Below, piece after piece: positions 9,580 to 19,831 of a stretch of 64,000 nucleotides of DNA (position 1 is its first letter; every line of letters begins with the position of its first letter). The notes beneath the pieces are model-generated. The model did no database searches, was not told the DNA's origin, and saw nothing but the letters and a program-made list of their open reading frames with translations. Source of the DNA: an uncultured Geobacteraceae bacterium (GTDB taxonomy: Bacteria; Desulfobacterota; Desulfuromonadia; Geobacterales; Pseudopelobacteraceae); assembly GCA_903875605.1 (NCBI GenBank), contig CAIQWT010000018.1, positions 1 through 64,000 on the forward strand. The letters run 5' to 3'. The position numbers were made by a program, and so were the translations under genes.

Positions 9580-11331
9580 TTACAGTTTTGATTTTCGTGT
9601 TCGCAGAGTGTCCGCCTGCATCAATAGCCGGCTATATTCATCACTGCCTGGGTCTAAAACTGCTAATTGAGCTGCAATTTCCTTGATTGACGCTACTTTT
9701 TTCTTTTCGTTACTTCTTGAGCATTGATCGAATACTGTTCGCCATTCTACATTTGCCAAATAGTTATCAGAAACCATTATTCTCGAAAATAGAGTTTTTA
9801 ATTCAGGCTTCTCTATAACTTCGGCTAGTTGACTTAACCTCTGACTACTATTGAAATCAGTCAGGTTGGCAAGAACAAGTCGTGCCAGTTCAAGGTAATC
9901 ATTAGCGAACATGCTTTCAAGGCCAGTGTTTGTAATTTCTGCACGTGCTTCAGGATAATTAAGCAACAGCGCCATAAGGATATCTTGAACGTTGTCGCCA
10001 GGCTGTATGGATGTGTTCTTCCCTTCGACATCCTCGTTTCCAGAGAGCTTACCACCACCCATTCGCTTTCGTAATGCGTGAACCGTTATTCCAAGCAACC
10101 TACATATTTCTTTCTCATATAAATCCCTTTCAACCGAATCAACTATTTTACGAAAACGCGGAACTATTTCATCAATAATTCTCACTTTACTGTCGACGCT
10201 GTCGGGCGGTGTCTCAGCCAGGACAGAGCGGACAAAATATTCAAAAGCCGGACGTGCCTTGACACGAAGTGTGTCGAATTCCTCTGCTGGGTGCATGGCC
10301 AAAAAACTGTCCGGGTCATCTCCGGGTGGTAGTGAAATTACATACGCGGGTATTCGTTGCTCTAAAAAAAGTTCCATAGAGCGAATAGTTGCTTTTTTGC
10401 CGGCATTATCGCTGTCAAAAAGTGTATAAACCTTCTCTGCATGGCGTTTAATCATGCTGGAGTGTATGCCGGTAAGAGCAGTTCCACAGGTTGCAACAAC
10501 ATTAAGAACACCGGCCCTATACAATGCAAGGTGGTCGAAATAACCCTCTACTATAATGACGGAATTACCAATTCGAATCGATGGCAAAGCCATATCCAGG
10601 CCGAAAAGTACCGAACTCTTGTGATAGAGAGGTGATTCGGGTGAATTTATATATTTAGGCAATGCTGCATCCAGTACCCGACCGGCAAAAGCAATGACCT
10701 GACCGCGTGAGTCACGTATCGGAAATATCAGTCGGTTGCGGAAAAGGTCGTACCAACCGGTTTCCGATTTACGGACAATACCAAGCTTTAGTGCGCTGTC
10801 AAGATCAGCGCCGTTGTTTTTTAGATGTTTAACGAGTCCATCACGCCGGTCAGGTGCAAAACCAAGACGATAAGCATCGGAAATCGGTGATTCTACCGAA
10901 CGCTTTGCCAAGTACTGGCGAGCCGGTTCACCTTCCTGTCCATTAAGCAAAATTGAGCGGTAGTATGATGTTGTCAGATCATTGATTCGTAGAAACTGAG
11001 TGTGTTCATCCTGATTCTTTTTTTCATTAGGAGTCAGTTGTCGTTCTTCAATTTCAATTCCGGATTTTTTGGCAAGATGTTTAACCGCTTCCGGAAAGCT
11101 GATGCCCTCTATTTTCATTATGAAAGAAAACGCGTTGCCACCAGACCCACAACCGAAACAGTGGAATATCTCACGTGCAGGGTTAACATTAAATGAAGGT
11201 GTTTTCTCGCCATGAAACGGGCAAAGACCAAGAAAGTTACCGCCTGCGCGACGCAAAGCGACATATTCAGATACCACTTCGACTATTGATATCCGCTCGG
11301 CAACCTCACGAACTTTCTCTTCTGGTATCAT
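9580..11331 (-). CDS. dnaG: DNA primase
   Basis: A 583-residue primase that makes RNA primers at the replication fork. The N-terminal CHC2 zinc finger uses C37, H40, C58 and C61 (LCPFHGEKTPSF and FHCFGCGSGG). The TOPRIM catalytic core has VIIVEGYFD and the DxD of YTLFDSDNAGKKA. A helical C-terminal region for helicase contact follows (about 440-583). The ATG at 11331 overlaps the TGA of cvpA (ATGA), so translation is coupled. It sits between cvpA and rpoD in the macromolecular-synthesis operon. Confidence 0.97.
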   Translation of the reverse strand: MIPEEKVREVAERISIVEVVSEYVALRRAGGNFLGLCPFHGEKTPSFNVNPAREIFHCFGCGSGGNAFSFIMKIEGISFPEAVKHLAKKSGIEIEERQLTPNEKKNQDEHTQFLRINDLTTSYYRSILLNGQEGEPARQYLAKRSVESPISDAYRLGFAPDRRDGLVKHLKNNGADLDSALKLGIVRKSETGWYDLFRNRLIFPIRDSRGQVIAFAGRVLDAALPKYINSPESPLYHKSSVLFGLDMALPSIRIGNSVIIVEGYFDHLALYRAGVLNVVATCGTALTGIHSSMIKRHAEKVYTLFDSDNAGKKATIRSMELFLEQRIPAYVISLPPGDDPDSFLAMHPAEEFDTLRVKARPAFEYFVRSVLAETPPDSVDSKVRIIDEIVPRFRKIVDSVERDLYEKEICRLLGITVHALRKRMGGGKLSGNEDVEGKNTSIQPGDNVQDILMALLLNYPEARAEITNTGLESMFANDYLELARLVLANLTDFNSSQRLSQLAEVIEKPELKTLFSRIMVSDNYLANVEWRTVFDQCSRSNEKKKVASIKEIAAQLAVLDPGSDEYSRLLMQADTLRTRKSKL

Positions 11332-11819
11332 TTGTTATGCCCGTTGGCATCACGCCATTCAGAGAGAAAGCGATCTCCAGTTTGCGCCAGAATATTAGCT
11401 GACTCCGTAGTGTGGATTTTATTCCGAATCTGCTCCGGCATGAATCCGGAGACGGCAATACTGAAAACCATGCAGAGTAATAGTGCTCCCTCGGCGACCC
11501 CTATAAGAAGTCCACCTAGGCGATTAAGGCTTCCCAGCATGACAAGTCTCAGGGCAGTTGTTATAACATTACCTATAATATGGGCACAGATACCGGAAAT
11601 TAGAAGTATTATGATAAAAGCTAGGAACGAAGACAGGTGCGCAGGTAGATGTAGTGTGCTTTTTATAGGTACTGCAAGAAGCGGGTGAAACCGGTAGGCC
11701 AACCATCCGCCAAATAGTAAGCCAGCCAGAGATGAAGCTTCGTTGACAAGTCCTCTAACCAGCCCCTTGACTGCAAAAAAACAAAGAACCGTTAAGATGA
11801 TAATGTCAATAATATTCAT
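11328..11819 (-). CDS. cvpA: CvpA family membrane protein
   Basis: A 163-residue membrane protein with four hydrophobic segments, beginning MNIIDIIILTVLCFFAVKGL with the conserved GLVRG motif that marks the CvpA (colicin V production) family. Homologues are inner-membrane proteins of poorly defined role. It is located between yqeY and dnaG on the same strand and its TGA overlaps the dnaG ATG. Only a weak ribosome site (TAGGTT) precedes its start. A GC-rich hairpin lies in the 90-nt gap upstream. Confidence 0.85.
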   Translation of the reverse strand: MNIIDIIILTVLCFFAVKGLVRGLVNEASSLAGLLFGGWLAYRFHPLLAVPIKSTLHLPAHLSSFLAFIIILLISGICAHIIGNVITTALRLVMLGSLNRLGGLLIGVAEGALLLCMVFSIAVSGFMPEQIRNKIHTTESANILAQTGDRFLSEWRDANGHNK

Positions 11820-11845
11820 TGTAATTATATAACCTATTTACAAAG

Positions 11846-11872
11846 AAGGGGCTATCTCATTGAAAGCCCCTT
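11846..11872 (-). terminator. Intra-operon hairpin between yqeY and cvpA (attenuator or processing site)
   Basis: AAGGGGCT (11846-11853) pairs perfectly with AGCCCCTT (11865-11872) across an 11-nt loop. On the minus strand it is followed by CTTTG, a poor T-tract, so it may only partly terminate or may be an RNase target. E. coli has an attenuating terminator and an RNase E site at other junctions of the equivalent operon, so a dosage role is plausible. Confidence 0.4.
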
Positions 11873-11909
11873 TACATTGAAAATTCAATTTCAAGTCAAG
11901 TGTTCAGGC

Positions 11910-12353
11910 TTAAACAAGCAGCCTCCGGACTGTATCACTTACCGTTTTACCATCAGCTTTTCCAGCGGTAAGAGGGGTTACCGATTTCATTACACGGCCC
12001 ATTTCCCTGACACCCTGCGCACCTATATCCGAAATGACCTTTGATACAATCGTATCAATTTCATCCGTACTCAACTGAGTGGGCAGGAACTCCAGTAGTA
12101 TCGCAAGTTCCAATTCTTCTTTTTCAGCGAGCTCAAGGCGGTTGCCCTCTCGATACATCCGAATGGATTCACGCCGTTGTTTTACGAGTGTAGTTATAAC
12201 GTCAGTGACTGCCTGGTCGTCAAGTTCAAGCCTGGTATCAATCTCACGATTTGTTATTGCTGCACGCACCATACGGACAGCCGAAAGGCGCAGGGTGTCC
12301 CGCGCCTTCATGGCTGCTTTCATCGCATCGTTTAGTTGTTCTTTAAGTGTCAT
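11910..12353 (-). CDS. yqeY: GatB/YqeY domain-containing protein
   Basis: A 147-residue helical protein of the GatB/YqeY family, beginning MTLKEQLNDAMKAAMKARD and carrying the typical QRRESIRMYREGNR and LLEFLPTQLS segments. The domain resembles the tRNA-binding tail of GatB, but the function of stand-alone YqeY is unsettled. AGGAAA precedes the ATG. It lies 31 nt after rpsU and is commonly found between rpsU and dnaG. Confidence 0.92.
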   Translation of the reverse strand: MTLKEQLNDAMKAAMKARDTLRLSAVRMVRAAITNREIDTRLELDDQAVTDVITTLVKQRRESIRMYREGNRLELAEKEELELAILLEFLPTQLSTDEIDTIVSKVISDIGAQGVREMGRVMKSVTPLTAGKADGKTVSDTVRRLLV

Positions 12354-12384
12354 GCAATCATTTCCTGACCCTAAATTAAAAATA

Positions 12385-12582
12385 CTAATCGATCATCTTG
12401 CGCTGTTTTTTAAGGGCGCGCTTGCGGGCGGCGATGGCCTTCTTCTTGCGCTTGATGCTTGGTTTTTCGAAATGCTCACGCTTACGTACTTCAGAGAGGA
12501 TACCCGCTTTTTCGCACTGTTTTTTGAATTTCTTCAGTGCCATTTCAAACGGCTCACTATCCTTAATTTTTACTCCCGGCAT
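12385..12582 (-). CDS. rpsU: Small subunit ribosomal protein bS21
   Basis: A 65-residue basic protein beginning [20 protein letters not shown] with the conserved [15 protein letters not shown] segment, of normal bS21 length. A strong GGGAGGTGA ribosome site lies upstream of the ATG and a sigma-70 promoter lies at 12658-12685. It is the first gene of the macromolecular-synthesis operon. Confidence 0.97.
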   Translation of the reverse strand: MPGVKIKDSEPFEMALKKFKKQCEKAGILSEVRKREHFEKPSIKRKKKAIAARKRALKKQRKMID

Positions 12583-12657
12583 GTAAAATCACCTCCCGTT
12601 CATTTGCAATTTAGAAAACAATATATCAATAACAATATGAAAAATTGTGAGTTATGC

Positions 12658-12685
12658 ACAATAACACACTGAGCTACTTTGTCAA
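12658..12685 (-). promoter_or_regulatory. Promoter of the rpsU-dnaG-rpoD operon
   Basis: On the minus strand TTGACA (+ strand 12680-12685) and TATTGT (12658-12663) are 16 bp apart. They lie about 75 nt upstream of rpsU and just after the hisE stop, giving the operon its own housekeeping promoter. Confidence 0.5.
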
Positions 12686-12713
12686 TACACAAAATAACAA
12701 AAGTGTCATTGAG

Positions 12714-13043
12714 TCAGAGCTGCACCCGGGATGCTTTTTCTGTCAAACCGGAAGTGCCGTGTCGCCGACGGAGTTCAGCAAAAATATCATCCGGATTAAT
12801 GTTTTGATGTCCGAGCAGTACAAGCAGGTGAAAAATGAGGTCAGCTGTTTCATAAACAATCTCCTCAGTTACTCCACCTTTTGCAGCAATAACAACTTCT
12901 GTAGCCTCTTCACCGACTTTCTTTAAAATCTTGTCAATACCGCCTCTCATAAGAGAAGTGGTATAGGAAGAGTCGGTCGGATTAGTCTTGCGATCGAGTA
13001 TTGTCTGATAAACTACCTGAAGAATCTCGCTTTCAGTTGTCAT
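12714..13043 (-). CDS. hisE: Phosphoribosyl-ATP pyrophosphatase
   Basis: A 109-residue enzyme for the second step of histidine synthesis (PR-ATP to PR-AMP). It shows the MazG-like helical signature: [15 protein letters not shown] with the metal-binding EExxE pattern and [14 protein letters not shown] with the distal E..D. No PR-AMP cyclohydrolase (HisI) domain is fused, so that step must be encoded elsewhere. The ATG overlaps the hisF TGA (ATGA), showing translational coupling. It is the last gene of the gly/his operon. Confidence 0.95.
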   Translation of the reverse strand: MTTESEILQVVYQTILDRKTNPTDSSYTTSLMRGGIDKILKKVGEEATEVVIAAKGGVTEEIVYETADLIFHLLVLLGHQNINPDDIFAELRRRHGTSGLTEKASRVQL

Positions 13044-13801
13044 AGTCTGACCTCGACACCCTTCTCGTGGAGGTAGCGCTTAGCTTCTCCTATGGTATGT
13101 TCTCGATAGTGGAAGATCGAAGCGGCCAAACATGCGCTGGCACCGGCTGTTGTAAATCCGTCATATAGGTGTTCAAGGCTGCCGACCCCGCCAGAGGCTA
13201 TAACAGGAATTGAAACAGCATCCACAACGGCGCGAGTCAGCTCCAGATCATATCCGTCTTTTGTGCCGTCGCAATCCATGCTTGTGAGAAGGATTTCACC
13301 GGATCCGTACGATTCCATTCTGGTAGCCCATTCAACTACATCAATCCCCGTCGGTTTTCGCCCACCGTGAGTATACACCTGCCACCTATTTTCACCAGGT
13401 ATGCGCCGGGCATCAATAGCTACCACTGTGCATTGCGATCCGAAGCGTTCAGCTGCTTCACGTACAAAGTCGGGACGTTCAACCGCCGCAGTGTTTATGG
13501 ATGTTTTGTCTGCGCCGGCGTTGAGGAGGCGGCGAATATCTTCAACGGTACGTATACCTCCACCTACTGTCAACGGCATGAATACGCGTTCAGCCGTTCG
13601 CTGGACTATGTCAATTATAATATCGCGATCATCGCTTGATGCGGTGATATCCAGGAAGGTAAGCTCATCAGCACCCTGCTGGTCGTACATCTCGGCAATT
13701 TCAACAGGATCGCCAGCATCACGCAGTTCCAAAAACTGAACACCTTTTACTACACGACCACCTTTTACATCCAGGCAAGGAATGATGCGCTTAGTCAACA
13801 T
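13040..13801 (-). CDS. hisF: Imidazole glycerol phosphate synthase, cyclase subunit
   Basis: A 253-residue (beta/alpha)8 barrel that with HisH makes imidazole glycerol phosphate and AICAR. The two catalytic aspartates are visible in [14 protein letters not shown] near the start and VVAIDARR mid-protein, with phosphate-binding GGGIRT and ASGGVGS. Length is normal. AGGGAT lies about 10 nt before the ATG, and the gene starts 8 nt after hisA. Confidence 0.97.
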   Translation of the reverse strand: MLTKRIIPCLDVKGGRVVKGVQFLELRDAGDPVEIAEMYDQQGADELTFLDITASSDDRDIIIDIVQRTAERVFMPLTVGGGIRTVEDIRRLLNAGADKTSINTAAVERPDFVREAAERFGSQCTVVAIDARRIPGENRWQVYTHGGRKPTGIDVVEWATRMESYGSGEILLTSMDCDGTKDGYDLELTRAVVDAVSIPVIASGGVGSLEHLYDGFTTAGASACLAASIFHYREHTIGEAKRYLHEKGVEVRL

Positions 13802-13809
13802 TATTAAAT

Positions 13810-14535
13810 TTATCCCTTTGTGAGAGCGATTGCTTCGCTCAGTTTTATCGCTCCGGTATAAACAGCTTTACCGGTGATGACGCCTGACACTCCGTAGGAT
13901 TCAATGGCCAATAGATGTTCAATGTCTTTGAGGCTTGAGACGCCACCTGAGGCAATTACGGGTATAGAAATGGCTTCAGCGAGAGATCTAGTCGCTTCCA
14001 GGTTTGGTCCCTGAAGCATACCATCTCGGCTGATGTCTGTGTAAATAACAGCCGAAACGCCGAAACCCTCAAACTTCTTTGCGAGATCTACTGCCGTTAC
14101 GTCAGTCATTTCGGCCCACCCCTGTACGGCCACCATTCCATTTTTTGCATCTATACCGACAACTATTTGCCCTGGAAATTTTGCACAGGCTTCGCGCACC
14201 AGTTCAGGGTTGCGCTGTGCAGCAGTGCCGATTATAACGCGGGAAAGACCAAGAGATAGATACGCCTCGATTGTAGCAATGTCGCGGATGCCGCCTCCTA
14301 ACTGGGCCGGAATAGTTATAGTTCTGAGAATATCCTCTATGGCTTCCCTGTTTTTAGGTAAACCTGCAAAGGCGCCATCAAGATCGACAATATGCAATAG
14401 TTCGGCACCCTGGAGTTCCCAGTCAAGCGCCTGCTCACCCGGATTGTTACTGAATACGGTCTCTTTTTCCATGAGCCCCTGTTCCAGGCGGACGCATTTT
14501 CCTTCTTTCAAATCTATTGCAGGAATAACTATCAT
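13810..14535 (-). CDS. hisA: ProFAR isomerase
   Basis: A 241-residue (beta/alpha)8 barrel isomerising ProFAR to PRFAR in histidine synthesis. [16 protein letters not shown] carries the first catalytic Asp and [10 protein letters not shown] the second; QLGGGIRD and IASGGVSS bind the two phosphates. The ATG overlaps the stop of hisH (ATGA). The hisH-hisA-hisF-hisE order matches the metabolic block. Confidence 0.97.
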   Translation of the reverse strand: MIVIPAIDLKEGKCVRLEQGLMEKETVFSNNPGEQALDWELQGAELLHIVDLDGAFAGLPKNREAIEDILRTITIPAQLGGGIRDIATIEAYLSLGLSRVIIGTAAQRNPELVREACAKFPGQIVVGIDAKNGMVAVQGWAEMTDVTAVDLAKKFEGFGVSAVIYTDISRDGMLQGPNLEATRSLAEAISIPVIASGGVSSLKDIEHLLAIESYGVSGVITGKAVYTGAIKLSEAIALTKG

Positions 14536-15155
14536 TTTAGCTCCGCAAAATTTTTCAGGATCTGCAGACCGATTGTCTGCGATTTTTCAGGGTGGAACTG
14601 AGTTGCTACAACATTGTCCTTCCATACGGATGAACAAAAATCGAAGCCGTAGTTGGTTGTAGTCGCAATAACGCACTCGTCATCAGGTTTGACATAATAA
14701 GAGTGGACAAAATAAACGTTACTGCCATCTTTGACCCCTTTAAATGTTGGTGGATTACGTTTAAAGCTGATCTGGTTCCAGCCCATCTGCGGCACTTTTA
14801 ACTTTTCTCCTGACACCATCATTTTATCAGGAAAACGAAGAACGTGGCCGGGAATGACATTCAGTCCGTTGGACAGGCCAAACTCAACGCTGTCACTGAA
14901 TAGCAGTTGCATTCCAACGCAGATACCCAAAAAAGGCCTTCCCTGGGCGATAACCTTAAGGATCGGTTCAATAAAGCCACTCTGCTCCAGATTTTTCATG
15001 CAGTCGCGAAAAGCACCTACACCAGGTAATACAATTCTATCTGATTGCATTAGGACGCTGGGATCATTGGTTATAATCGCTTCAGATCCGATTTTTTCAA
15101 AACCTTTTTGTACCGAACGGAGATTCCCCATTCCGTAATCAATAATAGCAATCAT
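14532..15155 (-). CDS. hisH: Imidazole glycerol phosphate synthase, glutaminase subunit
   Basis: A 207-residue class I glutamine amidotransferase that feeds ammonia to HisF. It has the start [12 protein letters not shown], the oxyanion region GVGAFRD, the nucleophile Cys in [11 protein letters not shown] and the His-Glu pair in TQFHPEKSQ. The ATG overlaps the TGA of the chemoreceptor gene upstream (ATGA), an unusual coupling partner for a biosynthetic enzyme. Confidence 0.97.
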   Translation of the reverse strand: MIAIIDYGMGNLRSVQKGFEKIGSEAIITNDPSVLMQSDRIVLPGVGAFRDCMKNLEQSGFIEPILKVIAQGRPFLGICVGMQLLFSDSVEFGLSNGLNVIPGHVLRFPDKMMVSGEKLKVPQMGWNQISFKRNPPTFKGVKDGSNVYFVHSYYVKPDDECVIATTTNYGFDFCSSVWKDNVVATQFHPEKSQTIGLQILKNFAELK

Positions 15156-16708
15156 TTGATACCATTCTTGTTAAGGTGAGGACCGTAGCGCTTATCGACA
15201 CCTTTGATGTGGTTAATTAGCCAATCCTGAAGGAAATTTATTACGTCCTGGGTAATAAGTGGCTCACCGGCATTGAATTTTCCGATCAATTCGGTAACCT
15301 GGTCAAGCAGTTTTTTGTGCAATGCTTTATGCTGCGCCTCTTCAGGATAGTTTGTTTGAGCGAAGTTACGCTCCTCATCTGCAAAGTGATTAATTGTGTA
15401 TTCTGCGAGTCCGTTTAATACACGCCCGACAGCTTCCTTGCTTTTTTTCTGCTGCATGGCATCGGCTAGGTCGTTAACCATATTGAAGAGCGTTTTGTGA
15501 GCATTGTCATATTTATCGACATTAACGGTAAAGGATGCATCCCATTCCAGAGCCTTTGCCAAGCGGAAATGCCCTACCAATGCATGTAAATTATCAACTT
15601 CCCTGGCAAGTGTAGTCGTTGCCAGGGTTGTGCTTCGTGAATTTTCTACATTGCGATTAACTACGTCGGTGATCATCTGGATGTTGTTGGTGATTTCCTG
15701 CGTTGTTGCGGTCTGCTCTTCTGCTGCCGTTGCAACTTGACTTATCTGCATTGTTAATTCATTTATTTTATTGAGAATATCCTCTAGAGCCTCGCCGGAA
15801 CGGGCTGTCTCGGCGGTGCCACGCTTAACCTCATCTACTCCTTCAGACATAGAACCTACAGCACTCTGGGTTTCGCTTTGAATTGCCTTAATCATCGCAG
15901 CAATTTCTTTTGTTGCCTTAGTGGTGCGTTCTGCCAGAGCACGAACCTCATCTGCAACAACTGCAAACCCTCTGCCCTGCTCACCTGCCCGTGCTGCTTC
16001 GATAGCGGCATTCAAAGCCAGAAGGTTCGTTTGGTCGGCAATGTCCTGGATTGTGTTGACAATGGCACCTATCTGGTCGGATCGCTGTCCCAAGCCCTCA
16101 ACAGTTTGCGATGAAATGTTTACTCGTCGGGCGATATTTTCCATCAGTCGCGAGCTGCTCTGCACCAATTGTGAGCCGCTGTGTGTCTGCTCCGTTGCTT
16201 TTTGGGCGCTCTCCGCTGCGTATAGGCAGTTGCGAGCGATGTCGCCGGATGTGGCAGACATCTCTTCACTTGCAGTGGCAATTGTGCTGGCCTGAATAGC
16301 AACGTCTTCAGCAGCAGAAGCCATGGCATCAGTGGTGGAGCGTACCATAACAACGGAATCACGCACCGTGTCTGCAACAGAAAAAAACTGGCGCATGGCC
16401 TTATTCATATCGGTCATCATGCTGTTAAATGCTGTTGCCAATCTAGCAAAATCACCACCACCGGTAACATCGGCGCGGACTGACAGATCTCCGTCGGCCG
16501 CTTTCTCAAGTGCAGCTACAATTCCGGCCAACGGTTTGAAAGCTCTGTTACTCAGGATTCCCAGAATAACGGACATAACAATAATCAGTACGGTAGCGAT
16601 TGCAGCTGAAAGGAGAAGGTTGCCTTTGGAATTGAAGAGAGCCATGGTTACAACAGCTAGCGTTATTCCCAGGGAGTTCCCGACAATAATACGAGTAGCA
16701 AAAGACAT
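15152..16708 (-). CDS. Methyl-accepting chemotaxis protein with C-terminal bacteriohemerythrin domain
   Basis: A 518-residue chemoreceptor. Two transmembrane helices (about 8-27 and 31-53) are joined by only a few residues, so there is essentially no periplasmic sensor. HAMP (about 54-108) and the signalling domain with tip [20 protein letters not shown] follow. The C-terminus (about 385-518) is a hemerythrin with all ligand positions visible: H in DNAHKTLF, H and E in NHFADEE, two H in QHKALH, H and D in HIKGVD. A di-iron site there would sense O2, NO or redox state inside the cell (inference). AAGGAG precedes the ATG. It lies between glyS and hisH and overlaps hisH. Confidence 0.93.
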   Translation of the reverse strand: MSFATRIIVGNSLGITLAVVTMALFNSKGNLLLSAAIATVLIIVMSVILGILSNRAFKPLAGIVAALEKAADGDLSVRADVTGGGDFARLATAFNSMMTDMNKAMRQFFSVADTVRDSVVMVRSTTDAMASAAEDVAIQASTIATASEEMSATSGDIARNCLYAAESAQKATEQTHSGSQLVQSSSRLMENIARRVNISSQTVEGLGQRSDQIGAIVNTIQDIADQTNLLALNAAIEAARAGEQGRGFAVVADEVRALAERTTKATKEIAAMIKAIQSETQSAVGSMSEGVDEVKRGTAETARSGEALEDILNKINELTMQISQVATAAEEQTATTQEITNNIQMITDVVNRNVENSRSTTLATTTLAREVDNLHALVGHFRLAKALEWDASFTVNVDKYDNAHKTLFNMVNDLADAMQQKKSKEAVGRVLNGLAEYTINHFADEERNFAQTNYPEEAQHKALHKKLLDQVTELIGKFNAGEPLITQDVINFLQDWLINHIKGVDKRYGPHLNKNGIK

Positions 16709-16738
16709 TTAAAACTCCTTTATAATGATAGTTTGAGT

Positions 16739-18802
16739 TTAGGCAATCTTTGAAAAATCTGCAATTCTACCGAATAAACGAGCGATTGTAGTCAGAAGTG
16801 CCAGGCGGTTTGCCCGTACCTGCAGGTTTTCCGCCATGACCATGACATTGTTGAAAAACAGGTCTACCGGTTCACGTAACGTGGCAATTACGGTTAATGA
16901 ATCAAGCCATGCGCCGGTCAATATTAAATTATCAGCCGAAACTTTTACTCTCTGGATTGACTCATATAGGCTGCCTTCGGCATCATCCTGAAAAAGAGAC
17001 GGGTCAACCGGTGCATCAACACCATCTTTGATGATATTGACAACGCGTTTGAATGCTACAGTCAACGGCTCAAAATCAGGATGTGACTTAAATTCTGCAA
17101 GTGCGGCAATGCGTGCTTTGACATCAACCAAATCATCGAAGCCGGCAGTAATTGCTGCTTCAACTGTATCCGTGGTAAAAGCACTGCCAAGCAGGTTTAT
17201 AAAGCGAGCACGGAAAAAATCTACAACTTCGCCGGTAATCTGCTCTTTTGGACGAGTTAATTTGTCGGACAGCAGGTTTAGCGACTCGTCTATAAGAGAT
17301 CGCAATGACAGGCGGTAACCTTTATCGAGAATAATGGCAATAATGCCGATAGTTGCCCGGCGAAGCGCATATGGGTCGGCAGCACCGGTCGGAATAAGCC
17401 CGACACCGAAGCAGCCACAAATTGTATCCAGTTTGTCTGAGATCGCTACAAAGGCGCCAATATCAGACTCGGGAAGGTCTCCCCCCGCCTGAGTCGGCAG
17501 GTAATGCTCGGCAATGGCATTCGCAACGTCCGGGCTTTCGCCTTCCAAAAGAGCGTACTCACGCCCCATTATGCCCTGAACTTCAGGAAATTCACCTACC
17601 ATGCCGGATACCAGGTCTGCCTTGCAGAGCCATGCAGCACGCGAGGTCTGGATTTTAACTTCAGGATTGATCTGATCTGCCAAGCTCTCGGCCAGTACTC
17701 TGAAGCGTTCCATCTTTTCAAAGGATGTGCCGAGTTTCTGCTGGTAGACAACTTTTTTTAGAGACTCTACTCGCTCGTCAAGGCGAACTTTTTGATCCTC
17801 CTCGTAGAAAAAACGAGCGTCAGACAAACGAGCGCGCAAAACACGCTCATTTCCCTTAACTACAACAGATGAATCCACAGTTAGAGTATTATTGATTGTA
17901 ATAAAACCTGGAAGTAAGCCACCATTGACATCAATAATTGAAAAATAGCGCTGATGGCTGCGCATTGAGGTAATTAGCACCTCTTTTGGCACTTTAAGGA
18001 ATTCAGAGGAGAAGGTACCGTGAACGGCACTTGGATATTCGACCAGATAAGTGACCTGTTCAAGTAAATCCTCATCCGGCAACAGGTGGCCGCCGGCGGC
18101 TACAGCAACACGGTGTGCTTCTTGCCGGATTATCTCCTTACGCTTCTCAGGATCAGGGATTACAAAGTGTCGTTCGCATTCAACCAGATAGCCTGCAAAA
18201 TCACTCACCGGAAAGGTGGTATTAGCCATAAACCTGTGTCCGCGAGAAATTTTTCCACTCTCAATAGTCCCGAAGGAGAATGGAACGACGGTACCACCAA
18301 ACAACGCAACGATCCAGTGGATCGGGCGCGCAAATCGTACTTCCTGATTCCCCCAGCGCATTGATTTTTTGAAGGGAATATTTGTAATCAGCGCCGGCAG
18401 AATTTCAGCTAGTAACTCATGGGTTGGGCGTCCTGTCTCATGCTTACTTACAAACAGATACTCACCTTTTTCTGTGGTAATAGCCTGCAGGTCTGCAACG
18501 TCAACACCATGGCCACGAGCAAAACCTTCTGCTGCTTTGGTCGGTTTACCGGAAGTGTCGTACGCAGCTTTAACCGATGGCCCTGTAGAGGTGATTTCTG
18601 CATCAGGTTGTACTGCCGGGAGACCATTTACTACAAGAACCAGGCGCCGGGGAGTCGCCAGCGTTTTTATCTCATTGAAAGAGAGACGGGCGAGAGCCAG
18701 TTCTTTAGTTATAATTGATTCCATTTCAGCGATAGCTCGCGGAATAAATCCGGCCGGTATCTCTTCACAGCCGATTTCAAGAAAAAGTTCTTTAGTGTTC
18801 AT
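16739..18802 (-). CDS. glyS: Glycyl-tRNA synthetase beta subunit
   Basis: A 687-residue subunit of the alpha2-beta2 glycyl-tRNA synthetase, starting [20 protein letters not shown] as in the family. The frame stays open upstream to 18967 inside glyQ, but the ATG at 18802 has AAAGGAGGT upstream and overlaps the glyQ TGA (ATGA), so it is the clear start. Conserved blocks include [11 protein letters not shown] and the C-terminal anticodon-binding-like helices. The chemoreceptor gene begins 30 nt after its stop, so glyQ-glyS-mcp-his genes probably form one transcript. Confidence 0.96.
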   Translation of the reverse strand: MNTKELFLEIGCEEIPAGFIPRAIAEMESIITKELALARLSFNEIKTLATPRRLVLVVNGLPAVQPDAEITSTGPSVKAAYDTSGKPTKAAEGFARGHGVDVADLQAITTEKGEYLFVSKHETGRPTHELLAEILPALITNIPFKKSMRWGNQEVRFARPIHWIVALFGGTVVPFSFGTIESGKISRGHRFMANTTFPVSDFAGYLVECERHFVIPDPEKRKEIIRQEAHRVAVAAGGHLLPDEDLLEQVTYLVEYPSAVHGTFSSEFLKVPKEVLITSMRSHQRYFSIIDVNGGLLPGFITINNTLTVDSSVVVKGNERVLRARLSDARFFYEEDQKVRLDERVESLKKVVYQQKLGTSFEKMERFRVLAESLADQINPEVKIQTSRAAWLCKADLVSGMVGEFPEVQGIMGREYALLEGESPDVANAIAEHYLPTQAGGDLPESDIGAFVAISDKLDTICGCFGVGLIPTGAADPYALRRATIGIIAIILDKGYRLSLRSLIDESLNLLSDKLTRPKEQITGEVVDFFRARFINLLGSAFTTDTVEAAITAGFDDLVDVKARIAALAEFKSHPDFEPLTVAFKRVVNIIKDGVDAPVDPSLFQDDAEGSLYESIQRVKVSADNLILTGAWLDSLTVIATLREPVDLFFNNVMVMAENLQVRANRLALLTTIARLFGRIADFSKIA

Positions 18803-19680
18803 CGGACGCCACCTCCTTTCAACAATGGAAAGCCAAGTCGTTCGCGCATCCGTAGATAGCTTTCGGCGCAAGTACGGGCAACATTGCGTACGCGACCGAT
18901 GTAGGAAGCGCGTTCGGTAACAGAAATAGCCCCGCGGGCGTCGAGCAAATTGAATGTGTGGGAGCATTTCATGACGTAGTCGTAGGCAGGCAGAACCAGT
19001 TCCTTCTCAACCAGTCGCAGGCACTCTTTTTCATACATGGAAAAGAGTTGCAGCAGCATATCTACGTCAGCCTCTTCAAAATTGTGACGAGAGAACTCGA
19101 CCTCGCTTTCGTGGTGGATATCTCCGTATTTTATCCCCTTGACCCACTCAAGGTCATAGACATTGTCAACTCCCTGTAGATACATGGCAATGCGCTCACA
19201 ACCATATGTTATCTCTGACGGGATAGGTTTAAGATCTATACCGCCGGCTTGCTGGAAGTAAGTGAACTGAGTTATCTCCATGCCGTCAAGCCAGACTTCC
19301 CATCCCAAACCCCAAGCGCCGAGTGTCGGTGATTCCCAGTCATCTTCGACAAAGCGGATATCATGTTTGGCGGGGTCAAGCCCGAATGAACGGAGAGAAT
19401 CCAGGTATAAGTCAAGAATGTTAAGCGGTGAAGGTTTCATTATGACCTGAAACTGGTAATAGTGCTGCAACCGGTTGGGGTTCTCACCGTAACGACCATC
19501 AGTAGGGCGGCGGGATGGTTCGACGTAGGCTACGTTCCAAGGTTCCGGCCCGAGTACGCGTAAAAAAGTGGCCGGGTTAAATGTGCCAGCACCTTTTTCG
19601 GTATCATATGGCTGCTGGATGATGCATCCCTGGTTAGCCCAATAGCTCTGCAAGGAAAGGATAAGATCCTGAAATGTCAC
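18799..19680 (-). CDS. glyQ: Glycyl-tRNA synthetase alpha subunit
   Basis: A 293-residue catalytic subunit of the heterotetrameric enzyme. Family blocks include [17 protein letters not shown] at the start, [14 protein letters not shown], and [19 protein letters not shown]. It begins with GTG at 19680, with GGAGGT at suitable spacing; no ATG is available near it. It is the first gene of the likely gly/mcp/his operon. No T-box leader was found in the 150 nt upstream. Confidence 0.96.
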   Translation of the reverse strand: MTFQDLILSLQSYWANQGCIIQQPYDTEKGAGTFNPATFLRVLGPEPWNVAYVEPSRRPTDGRYGENPNRLQHYYQFQVIMKPSPLNILDLYLDSLRSFGLDPAKHDIRFVEDDWESPTLGAWGLGWEVWLDGMEITQFTYFQQAGGIDLKPIPSEITYGCERIAMYLQGVDNVYDLEWVKGIKYGDIHHESEVEFSRHNFEEADVDMLLQLFSMYEKECLRLVEKELVLPAYDYVMKCSHTFNLLDARGAISVTERASYIGRVRNVARTCAESYLRMRERLGFPLLKGGGVR

Positions 19681-19831
19681 GCTTGTACCTCCGGATTGGG
19701 AGTATTTTCCGTCTTTCTGTGTAAGTTGTATCTATTAACAGGAATAGCTGCTTCGGTCAAGTTCGCGTAGCTTAATAGATAAAATTTGATCGTGACAGGT
19801 AAAGGAATCAAGCAAGGCGTCGTCGTAGTTT

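Noticed and set aside
12079-12672. 197-codon plus-strand frame across yqeY and rpsU
   Set aside because: Ser/Arg-rich low-complexity translation typical of antisense frames; it covers two certain genes and a promoter.
19681-19831. T-box or other leader RNA before glyQ
   Set aside because: No specifier-loop or antiterminator pattern, and the gap is only 150 nt; a weak TTGACC/TAATAG pair there was also too poor to list.
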